Source of the DNA: JASHVB01 sp036489395
GTDB lineage: Bacteria; Pseudomonadota; Alphaproteobacteria; Acetobacterales; Acetobacteraceae
Length of the DNA stretch: 64,000 nucleotides
NCBI GenBank assembly: GCA_036489395.1
Contig: DASXFW010000120.1
Location: 20,842-84,841, forward strand
Reading direction: 5' to 3'
The position numbers and the translations under genes are program-made. Below the pieces are notes generated by a model, which was not told the DNA's origin, ran no database searches, and saw only the letters and a program-made list of their open reading frames with translations. Of this stretch, positions 35,006 to 43,271 are shown piece after piece (positions within the stretch are counted from its first letter, which is position 1; each line of letters begins with the position of its first letter).

Positions 35006-36025
35006 TTACGGATCGTCTCCCACCCGCACCAGCAGCTTGCCGAAATTCTGCCCGCTCAGGATGCCCGCCAGCGCTTCCGGCGCGGTGTCGAGCCCCTCAT
35101 GCACGTCCTCGCGATACGCCAGGCTGCCGTCCGCCACCCACGGCGCCGCGAGCGCGCGCCACTCTGCCAGCTTCTCTGGCTTGTCCGACACGATGAAGCC
35201 CTGGATCAGCACGCGCTTGCCGACGACGAACCCGAGATTTGGCCCGGGCGGGAACTCCGCCTCGTTGTATTGCGAGACCATCCCGCACATCGCCACACGG
35301 GCGAACGGGTTCAGCAGTTCGAAAACCGCCGCCTGCACCGCCCCGCCCACATTCTCGAAATACGCATCGATTCCTTTGGGACACGCCGCCGCGAGCTCGC
35401 GGCGCAGATCCATTGCGCGATGATCGACGCAATCGTCGAACCCGAGGGCATCCTGCACGTACAGGCACTTCTCCGCTCCGCCGGCGATCCCCACCACGCG
35501 CGCGCCGGCGCGCCTGGCCAATTGCCCGGCCACCGATCCCACGGCACCGGAGGCCGCGGACACCACCACCGTCTCGCCTGCCTTTGGCTGGCAAATCTCG
35601 GTGATGCCGCGATACGCGGTCGCCCCCGGCATCCCCAGCACGCCGAGATATGCCGACAGCTTCGCGCCATGCCGCGGCAGCTTCGCCAGCCGGTCCGCCG
35701 GCGTCACGCAATGCGTCTGCCAGCCGCGTGCGCCTACCACCACGTCGCCGGGTGCGAACCTCGGGTCGCCGGAGGCGATGACCTCGCCCACCGTCTCCCC
35801 CGTCATCACCTCGCCCACCTGGATCGCCACGGCGTAGGTCTGTTGCTCGCGCAGCCGGCCGCGCATGTAGGGATCGATCGACAGCCAGATGGTGCGCGTC
35901 ACCACGTCGCCGGCGGCGGGCTCCGGCGCGGCGTCCTCGCGCAGCTCGAAGTGCTCCGGCCGCAGTTCGCCTTCCGGGCGGCGCTTCAGCACGACGGAGC
36001 GGCGGATTGTTGAATTCTGGTTCAT
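35006..36025 (-). CDS. NADP-dependent medium-chain oxidoreductase (CurA-like), second copy
   Basis: 339 aa, paralogue of the protein at 19400-20401. It has TIWLSIDPYMRGRL, and VVVSAASGAVGSVAGQLAR as the NADP-binding loop. Zinc ligands are absent. It likely reduces alpha,beta-unsaturated ketones or aldehydes. The start ATG at 36025 (MNQNSTIRR) has GGAGCCTGAG upstream; the open frame to 36190 has no support. The end, NFGKLLVRVGDDP, is normal for the family. Confidence 0.92.
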   Translation of the reverse strand: MNQNSTIRRSVVLKRRPEGELRPEHFELREDAAPEPAAGDVVTRTIWLSIDPYMRGRLREQQTYAVAIQVGEVMTGETVGEVIASGDPRFAPGDVVVGARGWQTHCVTPADRLAKLPRHGAKLSAYLGVLGMPGATAYRGITEICQPKAGETVVVSAASGAVGSVAGQLARRAGARVVGIAGGAEKCLYVQDALGFDDCVDHRAMDLRRELAAACPKGIDAYFENVGGAVQAAVFELLNPFARVAMCGMVSQYNEAEFPPGPNLGFVVGKRVLIQGFIVSDKPEKLAEWRALAAPWVADGSLAYREDVHEGLDTAPEALAGILSGQNFGKLLVRVGDDP

Positions 36026-36168
36026 CTCAGGCTCCGGAGATGGTGAGCGGGAACACGATATTGCGCCCTGCCGCCGGCCGCGTCGATTTCCGTACGTGGA
36101 TTTCCCAATTTCGCCGCAGTCCTGATGTGTGGTGCCATCAGCATGCGTCGAAGGACAGGAGCCCATCC

Positions 36169-36324
36169 ATGCATCCGACATCAGCGCCACGCCGCCGCCA
36201 TGTCCGCGCCGTCGCCCGGCAGGCCACCGCGTCGCAATCGGCCGTCGTCAGTACGGTGGGCATCATCGTGTTGTCGATGCTGGCCTGGGGCGGCCTGATC
36301 GCCACCGGCCTGGGCTTGCACTAA
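36169..36324 (+). CDS. Small membrane protein, 51 aa
   Basis: A basic N-terminus (RRRHVRAVARQ) is followed by one transmembrane helix (STVGIIVLSMLAWGGLIATG). ATG 36169 has a good site, GGACAGGAG. It lies 11 bp before the DUF1150 gene. Function unknown. Confidence 0.7.
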   Translation: MHPTSAPRRRHVRAVARQATASQSAVVSTVGIIVLSMLAWGGLIATGLGLH

Positions 36325-36335
36325 GGAGCGCCGAT

Positions 36336-36605
36336 ATGCACAGCCAGTCAGCCGGCACGCTGCAGCCGCGCGCCAACCGCAACTCCCGTGAAATCGAGAC
36401 TATGCTAAGCGGCGTCTCGTCGTTGCAGTTCCAGCTCCTGGGGCTGGCCGAGATGACCTACGCGAAACCGGTGCACATCGAGACGGGTATCGCAGCCTAT
36501 TCGATCCATGCCGCCGACGGTACGCCGCTGGCCATGGTTGACGACCTCGCGACCGCACTTGCCCTGGTCGGCGAGCACAACATGATTTTGCTGCGCGTGC
36601 ACTGA
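36336..36605 (+). CDS. DUF1150 family protein, 89 aa
   Basis: The C-terminal region GIAAYSIHAADGTPLAMVDD followed by ALALVGEHNMILLRVH matches the DUF1150 pattern (a small alphaproteobacterial family often found with small heat-shock proteins, from memory). ATG 36336 is preceded by AAGGAGCGCCG. It is the middle gene of a trio of very small genes. No Hsp20 gene is in the neighbourhood. Function unknown. Confidence 0.75.
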   Translation: MHSQSAGTLQPRANRNSREIETMLSGVSSLQFQLLGLAEMTYAKPVHIETGIAAYSIHAADGTPLAMVDDLATALALVGEHNMILLRVH

Positions 36606-36614
36606 GGAAGCGTC

Positions 36615-36788
36615 ATGGCCGTCATCGACATCCAGATCCAGCCGTCCGGCAGCACGCGCATCATGTTCGACTGCCGCAAGGCAAAGCCGGCACACGACGA
36701 CGAGCGTCGTATCGAACAGGCGATCGCGCGTTCCCTGACGGCAGCAACGACGGAGCCGCAGGCTCCGTCCGCGGTGCAAGGAACATAG
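36615..36788 (+). CDS. Small hypothetical protein, 57 aa
   Basis: It begins 9 bp after DUF1150 with GAGGAAG upstream of ATG 36615. The protein starts MAVIDIQIQPSGSTRIMFD, then is charged and Ala/Thr-rich. It has no signal or membrane segment. Spacing, ribosome site and codon pattern support it as the third gene of this small operon. Confidence 0.65.
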   Translation: MAVIDIQIQPSGSTRIMFDCRKAKPAHDDERRIEQAIARSLTAATTEPQAPSAVQGT

Positions 36789-36931
36789 TTCCTGACCGTC
36801 TTGGCCGGGCTTGACCCCATACGCATCGGGATAGGGCGCGGGCGGAGACGGCATTTCCATGTGTCGTGGCCGGTGGTATTGCCGCTAACGGCTTATACCG
36901 CGAGCACTCGATTGGCACGAATCAGGATGGC

Positions 36932-36954
36932 GGGGCCAGCCATGCTCTGGCCCC
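36932..36954. terminator. Candidate hairpin between convergent transcripts
   Basis: An 8-bp perfect stem, GGGGCCAG/CTGGCCCC, around a 7-base loop lies between the small-gene operon and the end of the leftward membrane gene. There is no T-tract, so the terminator role is tentative. Confidence 0.35.
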
Positions 36955-36959
36955 GTTCA

Positions 36960-37574
36960 TCAGACGTAACAGAATTGGTAGCGCGAGACGCCAGGCGGTC
37001 CGGTCGGCGGGCCTGTACAGGGACGGGCGATCGGCGGCCACGGCGTTGGCGACGCGCGATGCCGGGGAGTGGCGGTTGCCAGGTTACGTAGATCACGGCG
37101 GAGGTTCGCGACGCGAGGCGGTGCGAGCACCGGGCCGGTCGGCGTGGCCGCTGCGTCCGGGCCGGTCGGGCCGGGGACAATCCCGAGTTCTTCAAGTCGC
37201 GACCACACGGCCGGGTCAACGTTGGACTGCCGAAGCTTCTCCAGCAATTCCGCGCGCGTACGCGACAGGTCCGTGCTTTCCGGCACGGCGCCAGGGTCGC
37301 GACGGGTGCGTGCGGTCACGTCGTTCGAGTGGCGGCGGATTGCGGCGGCCGGCGGTTGCGCGGAATTCCGCGGCAGGGCCGGCTGGCCAATGGGGCGCGA
37401 GGCTGGCCGGCGCGCGCGGCGTTGTTCTGTGGCCAGGAAGGTCTCGATAATGAACAGAATGACCAGGGCGATGACGTAGGCGAGCCATTCCGGCATCAGG
37501 TCGGGCGAATCCGGGTCTGCCCGATCTGGATCGGGGGCATAGGCTTCGGCCGGAGCGGTGTGAATGGCGCCCAT
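36960..37574 (-). CDS. Hypothetical membrane-anchored Pro/Arg-rich protein
   Basis: 204 aa from ATG 37574, or 178 aa from ATG 37496 (MPEWLAYVIALVILF). One transmembrane helix (WLAYVIALVILFIIETFLA) is followed by a basic, proline-rich tail with a short helical section (RAELLEKLRQSNVDPAVWSRL). No family recognised. A near-consensus promoter lies immediately upstream, which supports expression. If the 37574 ATG is used, the mRNA would be almost leaderless. Confidence 0.55.
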   Translation of the reverse strand: MGAIHTAPAEAYAPDPDRADPDSPDLMPEWLAYVIALVILFIIETFLATEQRRARRPASRPIGQPALPRNSAQPPAAAIRRHSNDVTARTRRDPGAVPESTDLSRTRAELLEKLRQSNVDPAVWSRLEELGIVPGPTGPDAAATPTGPVLAPPRVANLRRDLRNLATATPRHRASPTPWPPIARPCTGPPTGPPGVSRYQFCYV

Positions 37575-37584
37575 AACGGACGGC

Positions 37585-37613
37585 TATATACGGCAAGCGG
37601 CGAGTCTTGTCAA
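37585..37613 (-). promoter_or_regulatory. Near-consensus sigma-70 promoter
   Basis: On the minus strand a perfect -35 TTGACA, a 17-bp spacer and a -10 TATATA. The predicted start lies about 4 bases before ATG 37574. Such a close match is uncommon in GC-rich DNA. Confidence 0.55.
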
Positions 37614-37833
37614 GAATAATAACACGATTTGGTTAGTGACGATTCGGCGGCCGACACCGATGGCCGCCGGGCGTTGCCGCTGCGTGTCGTTGCGTCTTCG
37701 TCGCGGCGGACCACTCATGACTTCTACCGGCGGCCTTCGGCCGACATACGGAATTGCTTCTCCGCCCACCCGCTTACCCTGATGCACATGGAGTCAAGCC
37801 CGGCCATGACGGGTGGGCGCCAACGGGTGCGCG

Positions 37834-38898
37834 TTACGCGGCCTCCGCCTTCAGCACCAGCCGCCCGTTTACCTTGCCGTCCTTCAGCCGCATCAGCGCG
37901 TCATACGCCTGACTCTGCGGCACGGTCGCAACCGGCAGTGCCGCCAGTTTGCCGTCCTGCGCCAGCTTCACCAGCTCGCGCAGTTCCTTCGGATTGCCGA
38001 CGTAGCTGCCCCGCACCGTCAGCGCGCGGATCGCCATGATCGGCAGCGGCAGCATCAACTCGCCGCCAAACAGGCCCACCTGGATCAGCTTGCCGCCCTT
38101 GCGCAGCGCGCCGAACGCGAAGCGCGCGGTCTGCGTGCCGTTCACCAGATCGATCACCGCCAGCGCCGGACCGCCCGCGGCTTCGATGATGCGCTTCGTC
38201 ACATCGTCGCCATTGCCATCCACAACCTTGTGCGCGCCGGCCTGCAACGCCGCCTCGCGCTTGTCCGCGCTGACATCGACCACGACGATGTTCCCGTGCT
38301 CCATCGCTTTCAGCACGGCGATGGCGTTCAAGCCCAGCCCGCCGGCGCCGACCAGCACGATCGCCTCGTGCTTCGGCACTGGCATCGCCTTGCGGATCGC
38401 CGAATAGACCGTGATGCCAGAGCATGCGTAGGTCGCCGCCACGGCGGGATCGATATTGCCGGGATCGACCAGATGCCGCGGATGCGGCGCGATCACATGC
38501 GTGCCGTAACCGCCATTCGCGTACACGCCCAGGCTGCGCGCCGCGACGGTACACATGTTGTCCTCTTCCGCCAGGCACGCCTCACAGGTTCCGCAGCCGA
38601 GCCACGGAAACACGATACGAAGATCGCCGACCTTCACGCCCTTCGCATCCGGCCCCAATTTCGCGACGCGGCCAACGATCTCGTGCCCCATCGCCAGAGG
38701 CAGCGTCACGCCGCGATCCTTCAACGACATCTTCTTGCCGCCACCGATGTCGTAATAACCGTCCCAGATGTGCAGGTCGGAATGGCAGACGCCGCAATGC
38801 GTCACCTCGAGCAATACCTCGGTGCCTTTTGGCTCCGGCGTCGGCAGCTCGATTTCCTTCAGCGGTGCTCCGTTCTCGACCACGGCCCAGGCGCGCAT
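37834..38898 (-). CDS. Zinc-dependent alcohol dehydrogenase (MDR family)
   Basis: 354 aa. The catalytic zinc site is seen in THCGVCHSDLHIWDGYYDIG and GHEIVG, and the structural zinc lobe in GCGTCEACLAEEDNMC. The coenzyme domain has IVLVGAGGLGLNAIAVLKAM. Oxidises alcohols or reduces aldehydes in the cytoplasm. The ATG at 38898 is clear. It stands alone between the membrane-protein gene and the chemoreceptor-type regulator; no pathway partner is visible. Confidence 0.93.
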   Translation of the reverse strand: MRAWAVVENGAPLKEIELPTPEPKGTEVLLEVTHCGVCHSDLHIWDGYYDIGGGKKMSLKDRGVTLPLAMGHEIVGRVAKLGPDAKGVKVGDLRIVFPWLGCGTCEACLAEEDNMCTVAARSLGVYANGGYGTHVIAPHPRHLVDPGNIDPAVAATYACSGITVYSAIRKAMPVPKHEAIVLVGAGGLGLNAIAVLKAMEHGNIVVVDVSADKREAALQAGAHKVVDGNGDDVTKRIIEAAGGPALAVIDLVNGTQTARFAFGALRKGGKLIQVGLFGGELMLPLPIMAIRALTVRGSYVGNPKELRELVKLAQDGKLAALPVATVPQSQAYDALMRLKDGKVNGRLVLKAEAA

Positions 38899-38973
38899 GG
38901 CTTCATCTCCTGATCTGGCGTTCGGAACAGGGATAGCGCGCAGCGGAATGCGGTCAAGCGGCAGCCCGTCGCA

Positions 38974-41900
38974 TCAGGTGGCGGCAGGCCTCGGTTCGTC
39001 TGGACCCGCGCTAAGGACCCGCAGCGGCATGGTCAACGCAAGCCGCATACCGTCCGCCGCCCGCACCAATGTTGCCGTCCCCTTCAGCTCCTGCTCCAGG
39101 CACAGCTCCACCAACAACATGTCGAACGGCGGCCCTCCCTCCGGCGTACCGGTTTCCACCCAGTGGCACACCAGGATCCTGCCGGCAGCACCATCCTCTA
39201 TATGCCAACGTACGCTGACGCGCCCGTCCAGCGCTGACAGCAGTCCCGTCGCCACCGCGTGTCGCGCGAGCTCGTGCATCACAATGCCGGTCGCCAGTGC
39301 ACTGCGGGGAGCCATCGGCACCTCCGGCCCCTCCAGAGTAACGCGGTCTTGCCGCATCATGCCGGGCAGCATCAGCTCCTGCATCACCACGTCACGCAAT
39401 GGCACACGCGCCCAATTGTCGCGTGCGAGCAAGGTACACGCCGAGGCCAGGACACCCACCCGACGCAGATACTTGTCGGCGAACGCCTCCAGCGTACTCA
39501 CTTCGCGCAGCGTGCGTTCGGCCAGCGCCATCACCAGGGCCAGCACGCTGTTCACGCGCTGGTTCAGCTCGTCCACCAGCAGCCGATTGTATTGCTCCGC
39601 CTGAACCACGCTGCTGATATCGACAAATGTCAGCAACGCGCCGTCAACCTTGTTGTCCGCTGTGCGGTATGGCGCAACGCGCATCAGGTAATGCGTGCTG
39701 AGATCGCGCCGCGCGACCCGTCGCTCCAACGGCTGCAACGCCTGCAGGACGCCGCGGAAATCCGCTTCCAGCGTGGCATAGTCGAGCTGGCTGACGATGT
39801 CGGTCAACGGCCGGCCTATGTCGCCCGGAATCAGGTTGTAGATTCCGCTAACCGCGGGCGTGAAGTTGCGAATCACCATGAAGCGGTCGAGGAAGACCGT
39901 GGCGACCTGCGTACTCTCGAACAAGTTCCGCAGGTCGCTGTTGACACGGTCGAGTTCGTCCACCTTGACGGTGAGCTGCGTGTTCACTGTCTGCAGCTCC
40001 TCGTTCATCGACTGGATTTCCTCCTTCGAGGTTTCCAGTTCCTCATTGGTCGATTGCAGCTCCTCGTTGACCGAATGCAGTTCCTCGTTGGAGGATTTCA
40101 GTTCCTCCAGCGCCGTCTCGTGTTCTTCCAAAGTGGCCTGCAGTTGCTCGCGCGCCTCGCGCAGCTCGCGTTCGATCTGATCGACGGTGAGATCCTGCGG
40201 AATAGGCGGCACGGCTTCGGTGCGGGGTTGCGGCGCGCTCACTTCGGCGAAAACGACCAGGTACAGACGGTCGGCCTCGCGTTGCACCAGTGGCTCCACC
40301 GTCAGGTTGATCTCCTGAATGCCGCCGTCGATCTCAACCTGGATGCGCTCGCGCAGGACGGGTTGACCGGAATCCGCCGCACGTCGCAGCGCGGCACGCA
40401 GCTCCGGCCGCAGGCCGCGGCGCGCAATCGCGACCACGTCGTGCGAGGGAGTGCCCTCGGCCGGCTCCAGGTACCTGCCGGTTCGGTTGGAAAAATGCAG
40501 CACCTCGCCATCCGCGCTGACCACGACGAAGGCAGGGGCGAAATGTTCCAGCACGCGTGCGTTGGCACGCTGCGCGACATCGGTCGCCGCTGCCGGAGTT
40601 TCGCGTCGCCGCGGCGGCAGTGAACGCGTGTTGTCGGATGGTGCAACGTCGTACACCAGCACTGGCAGCCCGATCGCGTCATGTCGCTGGAAGATCCGGT
40701 TGTTGCGGTCCATCACAACAAACAGATCGCTGTGCCGCGTGATTGTCTCCGACCCGCCGAGCCACAGCACGCCGCCCGGCTGCAAGGCGTAATGGAAGGT
40801 CCGCAGCACGCGCGATTGCAACTCCGCGTCCAGGTAGATCAGCAGATTCCGGCAGGACACCATGTCCATCCGCGAGAACGGCGGATCGCGGATCACGCTG
40901 TGGACAGAGAAGGTGCAAAGCTCGCGGATCGCCTTGCTCACCACGAAGCCGCCGTCCGCGGCGGTGAAGAAACGCGCCAGGCGCTCGGCCGAGACATCCT
41001 TCAGCAGCGCGGCGGGATAGCGGCCAGCACGGGCCAGAGTGATCGCCGCCTCATCCAGGTCGGTGGCGAATATCTGCACATGCGGCGGTTGCGCCAGGCT
41101 CGCCATGTGCTCGCGCAGCAGAATCGCAAGCGAGTAGGCTTCCTCACCGGTGGAGCAGCCCGGCACCCAGATTCGCACGGTGCTTTCAGCCGATTTGCCG
41201 GCGAACAGCAGCGGGACCACGCTGTGGCGAATCGCCTCGAAGATGTCCGGATCACGAAAGAACGCGGTGACGCCGATCAGCAGATCATGGAACAGCAGCG
41301 TGACCTCGTGTGGATCGGCACGCATACGATCGACATACGCGGCCGGATCGAGGCCAAGGAAGGTCATGCGCCGATGTACGCGCCGCACGAAGGTCAGTTG
41401 CTTGTACCCGCTGAAATCGTGGCCGACCTGGCCTCGCAGCAACGCGCAGATCACCGGCTTCAACTCGGCGATGCGCCCCTCCTCGCTCGGCGGCAGCGTT
41501 GCCTCATCCGGCTCCTGCTCCTGCTCCAGTGGCAAACGCAGGATGCATTCCGCCATCTGTTCCACAGGCAGAATAAGATCGACGGCGGCCGTGGCGATCG
41601 CAGCCGCCGGCATCTCGCCGTGCTGCGGCCTGCTGCCATTGCTGCCTTGCGCCAGGGCGAAGCCACCGGCCTGCCGTATCGCTTTCAGACCGAGCGCGCC
41701 GTCGGTGCCGGAGCCCGACAGCACCACGCCGATCGCCCGCGCCCCGAGCTGCGCCGCCATTGAACTGAATAGAAAATCGATAGGCCTGGCCTCGTGCATC
41801 GGCCCGGTTGGGACCTGCACCCGCACATTCCCATCCCCCACGCACAACAGCGCGTCGGGCGGGATCACATAGACATGGTTGGCTTCGATCGCCTCGCCGT

Positions 41901-42096
41901 CGCGCGCCTGCGCTACGGGCAGGCTGGTCTCCCGGCCGATGATCTCCGGCAGCCTGCTGGCATGGCCAGGCAACAGATGCAGCACGACGAGGAACGCCAC
42001 GCCCGGGTTCCCCGGCGTATTGGCAAAAAACGCCCGCAATGCCTCCACACCGCCGGCCGAGGCGCCAATTCCAACGACGCGGAGTTCAGCCGCCAA
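38974..42096 (-). CDS. CheB/CheR/PAS/HWE-type kinase fusion with altered phosphoacceptor
   Basis: 1040 aa. CheB methylesterase lies at residues 1-190, with triad Ser13 (GASAGG), His40 and Asp132. The CheR methyltransferase is at about 210-480 (VPGCSTGEEAYSLAI as the SAM site). A PAS domain is near 520-620, a long heptad coiled coil (SVNEELQSTNEELETSK) near 650-730, and a second PAS near 735-840. It ends in a HisKA_2/HWE-like region. The position expected to be His in the ELNHRVKN motif reads ELNQRVNS (Gln846), so autophosphorylation there is unlikely. The start is TTG 42096 with GGAG 7 bases upstream. A receiver gene lies 106 bp upstream. Confidence 0.9.
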   Translation of the reverse strand: MAAELRVVGIGASAGGVEALRAFFANTPGNPGVAFLVVLHLLPGHASRLPEIIGRETSLPVAQARDGEAIEANHVYVIPPDALLCVGDGNVRVQVPTGPMHEARPIDFLFSSMAAQLGARAIGVVLSGSGTDGALGLKAIRQAGGFALAQGSNGSRPQHGEMPAAAIATAAVDLILPVEQMAECILRLPLEQEQEPDEATLPPSEEGRIAELKPVICALLRGQVGHDFSGYKQLTFVRRVHRRMTFLGLDPAAYVDRMRADPHEVTLLFHDLLIGVTAFFRDPDIFEAIRHSVVPLLFAGKSAESTVRIWVPGCSTGEEAYSLAILLREHMASLAQPPHVQIFATDLDEAAITLARAGRYPAALLKDVSAERLARFFTAADGGFVVSKAIRELCTFSVHSVIRDPPFSRMDMVSCRNLLIYLDAELQSRVLRTFHYALQPGGVLWLGGSETITRHSDLFVVMDRNNRIFQRHDAIGLPVLVYDVAPSDNTRSLPPRRRETPAAATDVAQRANARVLEHFAPAFVVVSADGEVLHFSNRTGRYLEPAEGTPSHDVVAIARRGLRPELRAALRRAADSGQPVLRERIQVEIDGGIQEINLTVEPLVQREADRLYLVVFAEVSAPQPRTEAVPPIPQDLTVDQIERELREAREQLQATLEEHETALEELKSSNEELHSVNEELQSTNEELETSKEEIQSMNEELQTVNTQLTVKVDELDRVNSDLRNLFESTQVATVFLDRFMVIRNFTPAVSGIYNLIPGDIGRPLTDIVSQLDYATLEADFRGVLQALQPLERRVARRDLSTHYLMRVAPYRTADNKVDGALLTFVDISSVVQAEQYNRLLVDELNQRVNSVLALVMALAERTLREVSTLEAFADKYLRRVGVLASACTLLARDNWARVPLRDVVMQELMLPGMMRQDRVTLEGPEVPMAPRSALATGIVMHELARHAVATGLLSALDGRVSVRWHIEDGAAGRILVCHWVETGTPEGGPPFDMLLVELCLEQELKGTATLVRAADGMRLALTMPLRVLSAGPDEPRPAAT

Positions 42097-42202
42097 AGAC
42101 GATCTCCTACCGGCTGGTAGCCATCATGCGCCTGTCAGGCTGGCGCCTTTCGCACGGTTCGCGAGTCCCGACAGACGGCCCGCCCGTCGCCGCGGGGATG
42201 GA

Positions 42203-42598
42203 TCAAACGGAGCCTTCCGTTTCGGGAACCTGGTTCAGCACCTCGATGAGGTCTGCACGCCGGAACGGTTTGCGCAGCAACGGCAACGGCGCGAGACCAT
42301 GAAAGCTGGCCACACCAGCGGCGATTCGCACATACGCATCGCCGATACCGGAAGCGGTGGTCAACACAATATGGGCCGGCACGCCGCTGGTCAGCAGATC
42401 ATGCAGCACCTGTATCCCATCCCTTCCGGGCATGACCAGATCGAGGATCACCACGTCCGGAGCAAATGCCAGGAACACGGCAATCGCGCTCTCTGAATCG
42501 TCCACCACCTGAACCTCGAAGCCGTGTCGCTGCGCGGTGTGACTGATGGCCTTGCAGATCTCGATCTGATCGTCGATGACGAGAAGCTTCCTGCTCAT
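42203..42598 (-). CDS. Single-domain response regulator
   Basis: 131 aa CheY-like receiver. Acidic pocket in LLVIDDQIEI, phosphoacceptor Asp in VVILDLVMPGRDG, Thr in VLTTASG and Lys in LLRKPF. No output domain. ATG 42598 (MSRKLLVIDD) was chosen over the longer 42622 frame. It is upstream of the CheB/CheR fusion on the same strand and may receive phosphate from another kinase, as the neighbouring fusion lacks the expected His. Confidence 0.9.
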   Translation of the reverse strand: MSRKLLVIDDQIEICKAISHTAQRHGFEVQVVDDSESAIAVFLAFAPDVVILDLVMPGRDGIQVLHDLLTSGVPAHIVLTTASGIGDAYVRIAAGVASFHGLAPLPLLRKPFRRADLIEVLNQVPETEGSV

Positions 42599-42727
42599 CG
42601 GCAAGTTACTCCCCCGACGCAACCAACGGGCACGACGAACCCGGTCACGAATACCTTGGCATGAATGCGATCGCTCGCGCTAGTGTTACGTCGGAGTATT
42701 GGTTGGCAGTGGGATCTGGACCAGGAC

Positions 42728-43267
42728 ATGACAACATCGGGACCTGCCGCCCTGCCGCACGCCGCGGGCGGGGATGAGCAAATGGGGCGTGCCGACAAGG
42801 TCGCCGCCATTTTCGACCATCATGGACAGGTGGTGGAGCAAGCGCGCCGCTTGGTCGAGACCAGCCGGCTGCATTCTGGCGCGATCGCCGCCGAGATCTC
42901 GGCCACCCGGGCGTCGCTGGCGGCCAGCCGTGCGCTGCTGGTCCGCACTGACCGCGTTGTCGCTGCAGGCCGCACCCAGACCGGCGTGAATGTGCCCGGT
43001 CGCAGCTTCGCGGCGGTGACCGAGCTGGTGCGGCAGATAGAACGTGGCACTGCGCGCGAGGTCGAGCCGATCAACGCGCTGATCGCACAAATCAAGAGCG
43101 CGCTTCGCAGCGACACCGACCGGGGTGTGCTCATCGGCATCCTGATGGAGGGTGCCGCGCAGGCCATCCGGCAGATTGGCCAGCAGCCCGAGCGCCGGGA
43201 CATGCTCTCTGCCGCGCTGGTGACATTGCGCGAACGGTCGGACAGTGCAGGTGAGCGGCAGGGCTGA
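42728..43267 (+). CDS. Hypothetical helical protein, 179 aa
   Basis: Not recognised. A largely helical, Ala/Arg-rich soluble protein. Start ATG 42728 (MTTSGPAALPH) has CAGGAC just upstream; an internal ATG (MGRADKV, 42782) is possible. The frame upstream to 42665 has no site. It is divergent from the receiver gene across about 130 bp, so it may share regulation. Its stop is 4 bp from the stop of the convergent dehydrogenase gene. Confidence 0.6.
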   Translation: MTTSGPAALPHAAGGDEQMGRADKVAAIFDHHGQVVEQARRLVETSRLHSGAIAAEISATRASLAASRALLVRTDRVVAAGRTQTGVNVPGRSFAAVTELVRQIERGTAREVEPINALIAQIKSALRSDTDRGVLIGILMEGAAQAIRQIGQQPERRDMLSAALVTLRERSDSAGERQG

Positions 43268-43271
43268 CGGG

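Noticed and set aside
36866..37450. 194-residue plus-strand frame
   Set aside because: Opposite to the leftward membrane gene, which has a believable TM helix and a near-consensus promoter; the plus translation is Arg/Gly-rich noise.
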